From positions 1-54,195 of the forward strand of contig CAMUYR010000022.1 in NCBI GenBank assembly GCA_947164965.1: DNA of 54,195 nucleotides. The letters are read 5' to 3'. The position numbers were made by a program, and so were the translations under genes. The notes under the pieces are model-generated. The model did not search any database. It had not been told where the DNA came from and saw nothing but the letters and a program-made list of their open reading frames with translations. Origin of the DNA: an uncultured Prevotella sp. (GTDB taxonomy: Bacteria > Bacteroidota > Bacteroidia > Bacteroidales > Bacteroidaceae). Below are positions 24,422 through 32,290 of the stretch, one piece after another (positions within the stretch are counted from its first letter, which is position 1; each line of letters begins with the position of its first letter).

Positions 24422-24442
24422 AAGAATTAAGAATTAAGAATT
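24422..24442. repeat. Heptamer repeat AAGAATT x3
   Basis: Three perfect copies of AAGAATT just upstream of the fba -7 element, covering its -33 position. Copy-number slippage would change promoter spacing. The rest of the spacer 24361-24540 has nothing else recognisable. Confidence 0.85.
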
Positions 24443-24540
24443 CGGAAATTCTTTTGAGGATTTCACGGATTTTAAGTGTTTCAGACCTCAGTGGCTACCT
24501 ATGCGGGCAAAAATGCAAACTATGCGTTGCAAAAAGTCGC

Positions 24541-27500
24541 TCAGAACAGCCACCGACTAGGCAACTGACGTTCGGGCCACAGATGCTTGGCATAGGTATA
24601 GCCTTTGCGTTCGAAGAGTTGCGTCATACGCGTTAGTCGTTGGATAAAACTATCGTAGTCCTTACGGGCAGGCTGTGTCCACTGCACTTCAGCGAGAGCC
24701 GACATACGGGGCAGGGCCTGATATTCCAGCATCTCCTCGTTGACGATATACTCCGTCCAAAGGTTGGCCTGTGTACCAAGAATATGCGCTTTGGCTGAGG
24801 CTGAGAGGCTATCGGGGGCAGGATCGAGACTGTAAACCCGCTCAATAGGGATAAAGCCTCCACAACGAGTGGGTTCAAACTGGCGGTCTTCGGCCTGCTG
24901 ATAGTCGAAATAGCAATGTGTGGTGGGTGCCATCACGACATCGTGACCTGCTTCAGCGGCTTTAGCACCAGGAGCTGTTCCTCGCCAAGACATAATCATC
25001 GCGTTCTGAGGACAGCCCTCAAGAATTTCGTCCCATCCGAGAGCGCGACGATGATGGGCTATGAGGAAGTTGAAGACGCGATGGGTAAAGCGCGACTGTA
25101 TCTGTTCCTTCGGAAGTCCTAACGACTGGCACTTCGGACATTGCTCCCACTTCTCCGTAGGCGCCTCGTCGCCACCAATATGAATAACCTCCGAAGGGAA
25201 GATATCCATGATTTCCGTCAGCACATCCTCTACAAACTGATAGACGCGTTCATTTGCCACGCAGAGCACATCCTTATAGACGCCCCAATAATGGCCAACC
25301 TGATAAGGTCCACCCGTACAGCCAAGCTCTGGATAGCTGGCGAGGGCAGCAAGCATGTGGCCAGGCATGTCGATTTCGGGCACTACGGTGATATGACGAG
25401 CAGCAGCATAAGCCACTATCTCGCGAGCCTCATCCTGTGTGTAATAGCCGCCATAGGGGATGTGGTCGTCGAGGTCGGAGTTGGTGCCTATAATCGTGCC
25501 CGTGCGCTGAGAACCGACAGAGATAAGTTTTGGCCATTTCTTAATCTCGATGCGCCACCCCTGATCGTCAGAGAGATGCCAGTGGAACACGTTCATGTTG
25601 TGCATAGCCAACAGATCGATATACTTTTTGACAAACGTGATGGGGAAGAAATGGCGCGAGCAGTCAAGATGCATTCCTCGCCAGGAGAATCGCGGAGCAT
25701 CGACAATGTTGACAGCGGGCAACAGCACACTGCCACCCTTCGTCTGTTCTTCTTCAGCAAGAGCCTTGCGAAGCGTCTGGATGCCATAGAACACACCAGT
25801 GGCAGTACTTCCCGTGATAGTGACACCTTTCTTGTTGACATTAAGCCAATAGCCTTCGTTGTGTTGTACCCTCGGAAGAAGGGATAGCTCGATGTAGTTG
25901 ACCTTCTTCTCCCGTTTCCGACTGATAGTCAGCGACATACCTATCTGTTCACGAAGATACGACTGCAGGAATTCAGCCTCCTGACTAAGACCATCGGCAG
26001 CAAGTATCTGTACGCTGCTGTCTAACACGAACGGATCGTCCTGCAACATCGTTACTTGCTGGGGCATAGGCACCACATTATAGTTCACCCCTTGTACTGA
26101 GGAAGCAAATCCCTCTACTTCAAAACGCACCGCCGCGTCCTTGCTATTGGCAGGAAGCATACAAGTAATGGTGCGTGACTCGCCAGGAGCCAGCGTCACG
26201 TAGTTGTCAGACCAATAGGCAGGACATACCAGTCTGCCTGTCGCATCCTTCACCTTCAGGCGCTGGAAGAAAGCAACCGTCGACGATGGATTCTTAAGAG
26301 TAAGTTCATAGCCATTACGGACTCGCTTGGAAGTCAGCAGACAGTCGACACGAGGCAGATTGTCGAGTGCACGATACGAGGCATAGCGGGTGATAGGCGT
26401 CGTCACCCAATCGGTCTTCTTCCAATCGTATTCATCGCGTTCAGAAGGTAGGAAATAATCATTGACAGCCAGTTCCTGTCCCTTCGAATCAGTAGCCTTC
26501 AAGAAGAGAAAGGCTGCTGGCGACTTCTGGGCAGGGACATCGAAAGCCTTCGCAACGGCTCCGGCCTTCAGCATCAGTATTGTCTTGTTCTGGATATCCG
26601 CAGCACCATCTATACAACGCATCGAGGCCTTTAGCGTCACAGGTTTCAGCGTCTCGTTGACTGCGAAGACTGCACGTCGCTGGTAATCATAGATCAGCTG
26701 TACGGGCTGATTGCCACGCTTCACGGCATAATAGGCAGCATTGGGTTGCAGGTAATAGTCGTAAAGCTGCCAATAGATGCTGGGGCGCGCACTATTCAGC
26801 ATCCACTGAATGATACCCGTAGCACGAGGCACATTGATGCGGAACGACTCAAACATAGCCTTCGTACCCTCATAGCTGAGCAAGTCGGCACGATGCAGAT
26901 AGTCGTCGATCGTCTTCGAAGGTCCGAAGCGCGCATCGATGACTGCCGTCAGTCTGGCCAGCGTGTTCATCTCAGAACTGGAGGCTGTACACAGCACATT
27001 CCATCGTGCATCGACAGGCCAGAGGGTACCGCGAAGCATCTTCTGTAATGACTCTCTGACAGGCAACTGAGCTCCTACGCCTGTCTCGGTATTGAAACCA
27101 AAGGCACCGCCTGGAGCCTGCGGGTCATACCAATAGGCAGGTGCCACATAGTCGTAAGGACCTTCCATCTTTGTACCCGAGAATCCAGAAATGGTGCTCT
27201 TCATCTGCTTGGCGGAGATGACGACAGGCCGATCATCGCAAGTAGCCAGAAACTGACGATAATGCTGTTCCAAATCTGGCACAGGCAAACGGTCGCTACC
27301 TACAAACCAGGCAATAATGCTGGGATGATGGCGCAGCCAAAGCACTTGATCAGCAAACGACTTGCTAATCAGTCGGATACTCTCCTCACTGGTGATACCT
27401 CCGTATTGCGGGTCACAGGGAGAACCCAGATACTCTTCCCACTCCCAATGGCAGCTCCAGCCAGCCAACAGCAATAGTCCCAGTTCGTCGCAGAGGTCGT

Positions 27501-28641
27501 AGAGACTTTGTGATGTACCCCAGAAGCCCTCCAAACGAACCGTATTCATATTCATGTCGCGCACGTATTCCAACTGCTGACGATTCCTTTCGGGTGTATC
27601 GCGCAGATAAATGTCATCCGTCCATCCTGCCCCTCGCAACAACACATCACGTCCGTTGAGCGTAAAGGCACGATAGCCTTCTGGCGTCAGATGGCTTTTG
27701 ATGTCGCGAATGCCAAAGCGCACATCCTCTGCATCTGATACCACACCATCTTGTTCGAACTCCATATGCAAGTCATAAAGCTCTGGCTTCCCTAATGTGT
27801 GACACCACCACAAGCGCGGCTTTTCTACACGGATATCATTGCCCAGCACCACCATGCGATGCTCGTAAGGTTTGAGCGTGACTGGCGTTGTCAGCAGGCG
27901 TCCATTGAATGTTCCACGCAGTACGCCAGTAACGGGTTTATCCGTCAGGTTCTTCAGTTCGGCATCTATCGTCAGCCAAGCCTCTTGAAGCGTCTCTGTG
28001 TTCACACGAGAGCGGACGGACGAATGGCTGACAGAAACATCGCCACAGGTTTTTATCTTTACCTCACGGAAGAGTCCCATGCTTTCGTCAGCAGGACGCG
28101 GATTCCAATCGACGAAACCAATATTCGGCTCACCAGGCTGTGCACGAAACACCTCTACTGCCAGAACATTCTGCTCGCGGACATAAGGCGACACGTCGAA
28201 CGAGAACTGGCGAAACGTGCCAACTACTTCATCCTTGCCTGCCACCAGGTGACCATTCAACCAGATGTTGGCACGATAGCAGATGCCGTCGAAGGATAGC
28301 AGTACACGGTTCTTTAAACTCACACGACTGATTGTAAACGTCGTACGATACCACCAACTGACGTCGAAGCGTTTCTTATCGATGCGCTGATAATCTTCGG
28401 CTGTCAATGCTTCAGGTTCCACGCCATTAGCAGTCAGCACACCCATCAACGTCGAGGGCACAGTGGCCTCGTACCACCCAGCCACATCGGCAGCATCTGT
28501 AGAGAGCACATTACCCGCCGTCTGTACTTTCGCTGACGATTGCACCAGCCAACCTGTCGACAGCGTCAGCGTTTCTGCATGAACCAATAAAGCCGGTAAC
28601 ACAGCAAAAACTATTAAACAAGATCGTTGAAACCTGTTCAT
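24541..28641 (-). CDS. GH2 exo-beta-glucosaminidase-like / GH20 beta-hexosaminidase fusion
   Basis: 1366 residues from ATG 28641, with signal peptide MNRFQRSCLIVFAVLPALLVHA. Residues to about 840 are a GH2 enzyme: jelly-roll (SWWYRTTF...FDGICYRANIWLNG), Ig-like domain and TIM barrel. The acid/base motif is VGSD (Asp450), and KMEGPYDYVAPAYWYD and FNTETG (nucleophile Glu519) resemble chitosan exo-beta-D-glucosaminidases. From about 850 a full GH20 enzyme follows: N-terminal GH20b-like domain, FHWHLSDDQGWRIEIKKWP and HIGGDEAP with the catalytic Asp1158-Glu1159 pair. Together they could strip GlcN and GlcNAc from chito-oligosaccharides or partly deacetylated glycans. No SusC/D pair or other glycan genes are adjacent. 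A terminator-like hairpin lies just before the start codon. Confidence 0.88.
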   Translation of the reverse strand: MNRFQRSCLIVFAVLPALLVHAETLTLSTGWLVQSSAKVQTAGNVLSTDAADVAGWYEATVPSTLMGVLTANGVEPEALTAEDYQRIDKKRFDVSWWYRTTFTISRVSLKNRVLLSFDGICYRANIWLNGHLVAGKDEVVGTFRQFSFDVSPYVREQNVLAVEVFRAQPGEPNIGFVDWNPRPADESMGLFREVKIKTCGDVSVSHSSVRSRVNTETLQEAWLTIDAELKNLTDKPVTGVLRGTFNGRLLTTPVTLKPYEHRMVVLGNDIRVEKPRLWWCHTLGKPELYDLHMEFEQDGVVSDAEDVRFGIRDIKSHLTPEGYRAFTLNGRDVLLRGAGWTDDIYLRDTPERNRQQLEYVRDMNMNTVRLEGFWGTSQSLYDLCDELGLLLLAGWSCHWEWEEYLGSPCDPQYGGITSEESIRLISKSFADQVLWLRHHPSIIAWFVGSDRLPVPDLEQHYRQFLATCDDRPVVISAKQMKSTISGFSGTKMEGPYDYVAPAYWYDPQAPGGAFGFNTETGVGAQLPVRESLQKMLRGTLWPVDARWNVLCTASSSEMNTLARLTAVIDARFGPSKTIDDYLHRADLLSYEGTKAMFESFRINVPRATGIIQWMLNSARPSIYWQLYDYYLQPNAAYYAVKRGNQPVQLIYDYQRRAVFAVNETLKPVTLKASMRCIDGAADIQNKTILMLKAGAVAKAFDVPAQKSPAAFLFLKATDSKGQELAVNDYFLPSERDEYDWKKTDWVTTPITRYASYRALDNLPRVDCLLTSKRVRNGYELTLKNPSSTVAFFQRLKVKDATGRLVCPAYWSDNYVTLAPGESRTITCMLPANSKDAAVRFEVEGFASSVQGVNYNVVPMPQQVTMLQDDPFVLDSSVQILAADGLSQEAEFLQSYLREQIGMSLTISRKREKKVNYIELSLLPRVQHNEGYWLNVNKKGVTITGSTATGVFYGIQTLRKALAEEEQTKGGSVLLPAVNIVDAPRFSWRGMHLDCSRHFFPITFVKKYIDLLAMHNMNVFHWHLSDDQGWRIEIKKWPKLISVGSQRTGTIIGTNSDLDDHIPYGGYYTQDEAREIVAYAAARHITVVPEIDMPGHMLAALASYPELGCTGGPYQVGHYWGVYKDVLCVANERVYQFVEDVLTEIMDIFPSEVIHIGGDEAPTEKWEQCPKCQSLGLPKEQIQSRFTHRVFNFLIAHHRRALGWDEILEGCPQNAMIMSWRGTAPGAKAAEAGHDVVMAPTTHCYFDYQQAEDRQFEPTRCGGFIPIERVYSLDPAPDSLSASAKAHILGTQANLWTEYIVNEEMLEYQALPRMSALAEVQWTQPARKDYDSFIQRLTRMTQLFERKGYTYAKHLWPERQLPSRWLF

Positions 28642-28649
28642 ATAAAGCG

Positions 28650-28683
28650 AAAAAGGTCCCGATAGCATTGTATCCTATCGGGA
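28650..28683 (-). terminator. Hairpin with T run between aqpZ and the hydrolase gene
   Basis: On the minus strand TCCCGATAG (28683-28675), 9-base loop, CTATCGGGA (28665-28657), then CC and five T (28654-28650). It ends 8 bases before ATG 28641, leaving no room for a promoter, so it acts either as the aqpZ terminator or as an attenuator of the hydrolase gene. Confidence 0.8.
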
Positions 28684-28711
28684 TCATTAAATGAAATTAA
28701 ATAACCAGATT

Positions 28712-29389
28712 TTATTTATCAGCGGGTTCGATGAACTTCCAAATACCAGCTGCCAAAGCACCACCTACGAAAGGACCAACGATAAAGATCCAAAGGTTAG
28801 CGAGAGCTGTGCCACCCTGGAAAATAGCAGGAGCCAGTGAACGAGCGGGATTCACGCTTGTACCAGTATAGCGGATGCAAACGAGGTGAACCAAAACGAG
28901 GCTCAAACCAATAGCCAGACCTGCGAAGTTGTTAGTAGCGCCATTAGTCTTTGCAGTAGCACCCAACACAACAAGTACGAAAACACAAGTGAAGATGATC
29001 TCAGCCAGCAGTCCACCCAATACGGTAACATTGGCCTGCAGATCGTTAGCACCAGTACCCTCCAATCCAGGAACATTAGCGGTGAGAATAGCTAGCAGGG
29101 CAGAGCCGATGAAGGCACCAATACACTGGAACAGAATGTACATGCCGCAATCTTTGGCATCCATACGTCCACTCAGGAAGCAACCCAGTGTGATAGCAGG
29201 ATTAATGTGGCAACCAGAGATGCCACCAATGGTGTAAGCCATTGCTACAACAGCAAGACCAAAGGCAAAGGCTGTTCCCACGACAGCAGGAATATTATTA
29301 ACAGGATCACAACCCAAGCTGACAGCAACGCCACAGCCCATCAACACGAGCACCATCGTGCCCACCATTTCTGCAAAATACTTTTTCAT
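28712..29389 (-). CDS. aqpZ: Aquaporin Z-type water channel
   Basis: 225 residues, six membrane helices, MIP family. Both pore NPA motifs are intact (GCHINPAITLG and GTSVNPARSLAP). His next to Asn in the first loop and Thr-Ser before the second NPA, with a short loop E, fit the water-selective branch rather than the glycerol facilitators, which carry a longer loop and Asp after the second NPA. Inner-membrane water flux under osmotic change is the expected role. The promoter is at 29437-29468. The hydrolase gene follows after a terminator-like hairpin. Confidence 0.93.
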   Translation of the reverse strand: MKKYFAEMVGTMVLVLMGCGVAVSLGCDPVNNIPAVVGTAFAFGLAVVAMAYTIGGISGCHINPAITLGCFLSGRMDAKDCGMYILFQCIGAFIGSALLAILTANVPGLEGTGANDLQANVTVLGGLLAEIIFTCVFVLVVLGATAKTNGATNNFAGLAIGLSLVLVHLVCIRYTGTSVNPARSLAPAIFQGGTALANLWIFIVGPFVGGALAAGIWKFIEPADK

Positions 29390-29436
29390 AATGTTTACTA
29401 TTAGTTTAAGTGATTAATGAATTTACTATTTGAACG

Positions 29437-29468
29437 CAAATATCGGAATAATATTTCACAATTGCAAA
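29437..29468 (-). promoter_or_regulatory. Probable promoter of aqpZ
   Basis: TTTG (29468-29465), 20 bases, GATATTTG (29444-29437) on the minus strand: one mismatch to the -7 consensus at the first base, correct spacing. Confidence 0.5.
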
Positions 29469-29529
29469 CAAAATCGATAAAAAATTTACTTTTCGTCTGA
29501 TTATTGTCCTTAAGTTACGAAAATATTCT

Positions 29530-29537
29530 TATCTTTG
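29530..29537 (+). promoter_or_regulatory. -7 element of the esterase fusion gene, nearly leaderless
   Basis: TATCTTTG followed by CACCC; ATG 29543 starts 5 bases after it (a second ATG is at 29546), so the transcript probably begins at or next to the start codon. Confidence 0.65.
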
Positions 29538-29542
29538 CACCC

Positions 29543-30529
29543 ATGATGACAGAAAATCCATACGTAAAACAATTCCCGGAACTGATGGCTGGAAAGACGC
29601 TGTTGTATTGTCACGGTTTCGGCAGCAGCGGGCAGAGTGGCACAGTCAATCGGCTACGTACAGTGATGCCCAATACAACAATAATTGCTCCCGACCTTCC
29701 CCTCCATCCCCACGAGGCTATCGCCCTACTCCACAGCATTTGTGAAGAAGAGAAGCCCGATTTGATTATCGGCACTTCGATGGGCGGCATGTATACAGAA
29801 CAGCTGAGAGGCTTTGACCGTATCTGCATTAATCCTGCCCTGGAGATTGCTGAGACGATGAAGGCTCACGGTATGACGGGTACGCAACAGTATCAGAATC
29901 CGAGACTGGACGGCATACAGGAATTCTACGTAGACAAAACACTGGTCAAGGAATACAGGGAGGTGTCGGAACAGCGATTTGAAGGGCTGACTGAGGATGA
30001 CAGCCAACGTGTCTATGGTCTGTTCGGCGATGAGGACGACCTCGTGGATACGTTCGACATGTTTCATGAACACTATCCGCAGGCTACGCATTTTCATGGC
30101 GAGCATCGTATGGACGACAAGAGTTACATGCACTCGGTAGTGCCTGTCATCAGATGGATTGACGACAAGCAGGAAAAACGGCAGCGCCCTATTATATATA
30201 TAGGTATAGAGACGATGGCAGATGCCCGTCAGATGCCGGCATCCTCAGTACAGAAGGCTGTCAGAATGCTGATAGAACACTACCAGGTATACTTTGTCTG
30301 TGATAACGCCGCCGATACGACAACACTGTCGTGGCTGGAGAAACATATCAATGTCCCAGCATGGCAACATACCATCTTCACACCACGCAGAGACCTGCTC
30401 TATGGCGATTATCTTATCAGCAAACAAAAAGAGAGCGACACCATGGCCACCCTCTTGGAATTTGAATCGGATACCTTCAAGACGTGGGAAGACGTCATTG
30501 AGTATTTCTCACGACTTGGCGGGCAGTAA
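29543..30529 (+). CDS. YqiA-like alpha/beta hydrolase fused to a HAD-like domain
   Basis: 328 residues. The N-terminal half (about 15-195) is a small alpha/beta hydrolase of the YqiA/UPF0227 kind: LLYCHGFGSSGQSGT oxyanion region, nucleophile elbow GTSMGGMY and a late His (MHSVVPVI). The C-terminal part (about 210-328) resembles the HAD-type 5'-nucleotidases in layout (RPIIYIGIETMAD at the nucleophile strand; LLYGDYLISKQ; a FKTWEDVIEYFSRL ending). The expected DxD nucleophile pair is absent (IGIETMAD), so this half is probably not a phosphatase. The substrate is unknown. Its last 21 bases overlap the convergent kinase gene. Confidence 0.75.
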   Translation: MMTENPYVKQFPELMAGKTLLYCHGFGSSGQSGTVNRLRTVMPNTTIIAPDLPLHPHEAIALLHSICEEEKPDLIIGTSMGGMYTEQLRGFDRICINPALEIAETMKAHGMTGTQQYQNPRLDGIQEFYVDKTLVKEYREVSEQRFEGLTEDDSQRVYGLFGDEDDLVDTFDMFHEHYPQATHFHGEHRMDDKSYMHSVVPVIRWIDDKQEKRQRPIIYIGIETMADARQMPASSVQKAVRMLIEHYQVYFVCDNAADTTTLSWLEKHINVPAWQHTIFTPRRDLLYGDYLISKQKESDTMATLLEFESDTFKTWEDVIEYFSRLGGQ

Positions 30530-32278
30530 AGGAATCGTCAAGACAAAGCGAGCACCAGGACCTTCAAAGGTTGTATCCAGACGGACATCGCCTTTCAGAC
30601 GGCGGGCCATAGTACGGCTGAACGTAAGACCTATGCCCAAGCCTTCCTTAAAAGCATCCAGTTTATAGAAACGTTCAAAGATTTCCTCAGCCTTTTCAGC
30701 TGGAATGCCATGACCATTATCCTCTACAAAGATAGAAAGCCATGAAGGCGTAGCCGAAGCACGAAGCACGATTCGTCCGTCTTTCTTGGAAATGTTCTTG
30801 TAAGCATTGTCGAGCAACTGCAAAACAATACGCTTAATCATGCTCTCCTGGGTCTGTAGTGTAAACGATTCGTCCAAACTACTATCAAGGGTCAGCACTT
30901 TGTGAGCCTTGGAGTGGTTTTTGCAGAATTCTTCTACCGCACTATTCAACATATCGTTACAACGGACATCCTTGATAACAGTACCCTCTCTTAAATCGTC
31001 ACCATACGACAATTCCAACATTTCGTCAATCATAGTCGTAATGATATTTGTATTATGAGTCATGGCCTTGGCAATATTCCGACGCTCCTCCGGGGAAACA
31101 CCATAATCGGGATCAGCCAAGACTTGTGCAAAACCACTTATAATATTAAGAGGTGTACGCACCTCGTGACTGACGTTCTTGAAAAACTCCGTCTTCATCT
31201 GGTCGGCTTCCAACACACGTTGATAGGCAGTCTGCAGTTCACGCAGATGGCGACGACGCGACTGGACAATATACACCAGAGCCACCACCAGCATCAGCAG
31301 AAGCAATGAGGCACCTGTCAGGGCATAGAACCACAGACGATCAACCTGACGCTCGGCCTCATAGATGCGCAACTCATCCTGAATACCCTGCATGGAACCA
31401 GACAGGATGACACTATTGATAGAGTCGCTTTCTGCTGCACCTCTCTTGAGCGATTCGTAAGCCTCTTTCCAAAGACCTGCCTTTGAATAGACTTCTGCAC
31501 ACGTCTCAAAAGGATCATCCTCACTTTCACCAGCTAGTTTGACAGCCTCATCAATATGTCCCAGATATGCCTGATAATAAACCTCCAGTTTTCGGCCATG
31601 TACAGAAGAAAGGCCTTGGGCCACGCCCTCCTTATAATGTTTGTAACCTTCAAGGAAACGGGGCGTGTCATCCAACATATAATATGCCAATGTGCGACGG
31701 GTCTCAATATCGAACACGCGTTCTGGCGAACGGTCGCGGGCAATGGAAACAGCCTGGTCAATAAGACGCAGAGCCTCCTGCGGATCATTATCAATCACGA
31801 TGTTAACCAAATTCATATAGATTGGAGGCTGGCTGTCAATATAACCTTCCTGCTCCATACGACGGATAACCTCCCAAAAACAACGCTTGGCACTCTCCTT
31901 GTTGCCACAATAGCGGTAGATATGACCCATCATATTGACTGCCATATACATCTCTTTATCGAGTTTCTTCTCAGTCAACTCCTTCGACAACTGAGTGGCA
32001 AGCTTATAAGCTTCGAAGACGCGCTGGCGGTTCAACTGGAACACGATTTCGTTGCAACGCTGGGTATAGTAAGCATGTATATCGCCCTGTTTCTGCAAAT
32101 AACCCTCCAGTTCTTTGACTGCCACAAAGAATCGTGCACTGTCACCAGCATTAAAAGAATGGTGCATGGCATCACGCAAGGTGAGATATTCCTGTGAGGT
32201 CTTATAATCCTGTTCTGTCTGAGCTTGAGTGGGCAGCAGGCAGGCAATCAAGAGGATAAATACTATCAATTGTTTCAT
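30509..32278 (-). CDS. TPR-type membrane sensor histidine kinase (operon partner)
   Basis: About 589 residues. Signal peptide MKQLIVFILLIACLLPTQAQ; about 300 residues of TPR-like helices; membrane helix (YALTGASLLLLMLVVALVYI); HisKA with phospho-acceptor in NVSHEVRTPLNIISGFAQVL; HATPase_c with N box (LLDNAYKN), G1 (DNGHGI), F box (FERFYK) and G2 (GLGIGLTFS). ATG 32284 is an alternative start two codons upstream. It starts within about 12 bases of the stop of the receiver/PPDK-type gene, so the two are cotranscribed and probably act together. It is a paralogue of the orphan kinase at 2250-4061. Its 3' end overlaps the convergent esterase gene by 21 bases. Confidence 0.92.
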   Translation of the reverse strand: MKQLIVFILLIACLLPTQAQTEQDYKTSQEYLTLRDAMHHSFNAGDSARFFVAVKELEGYLQKQGDIHAYYTQRCNEIVFQLNRQRVFEAYKLATQLSKELTEKKLDKEMYMAVNMMGHIYRYCGNKESAKRCFWEVIRRMEQEGYIDSQPPIYMNLVNIVIDNDPQEALRLIDQAVSIARDRSPERVFDIETRRTLAYYMLDDTPRFLEGYKHYKEGVAQGLSSVHGRKLEVYYQAYLGHIDEAVKLAGESEDDPFETCAEVYSKAGLWKEAYESLKRGAAESDSINSVILSGSMQGIQDELRIYEAERQVDRLWFYALTGASLLLLMLVVALVYIVQSRRRHLRELQTAYQRVLEADQMKTEFFKNVSHEVRTPLNIISGFAQVLADPDYGVSPEERRNIAKAMTHNTNIITTMIDEMLELSYGDDLREGTVIKDVRCNDMLNSAVEEFCKNHSKAHKVLTLDSSLDESFTLQTQESMIKRIVLQLLDNAYKNISKKDGRIVLRASATPSWLSIFVEDNGHGIPAEKAEEIFERFYKLDAFKEGLGIGLTFSRTMARRLKGDVRLDTTFEGPGARFVLTIPLLPAKS

Positions 32279-32290
32279 ATGCATATTTAT

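Noticed and set aside
24541..28641. Polysaccharide utilisation locus
   Set aside because: No SusC/SusD-like pair, sensor or further glycan enzyme is next to the fusion hydrolase.
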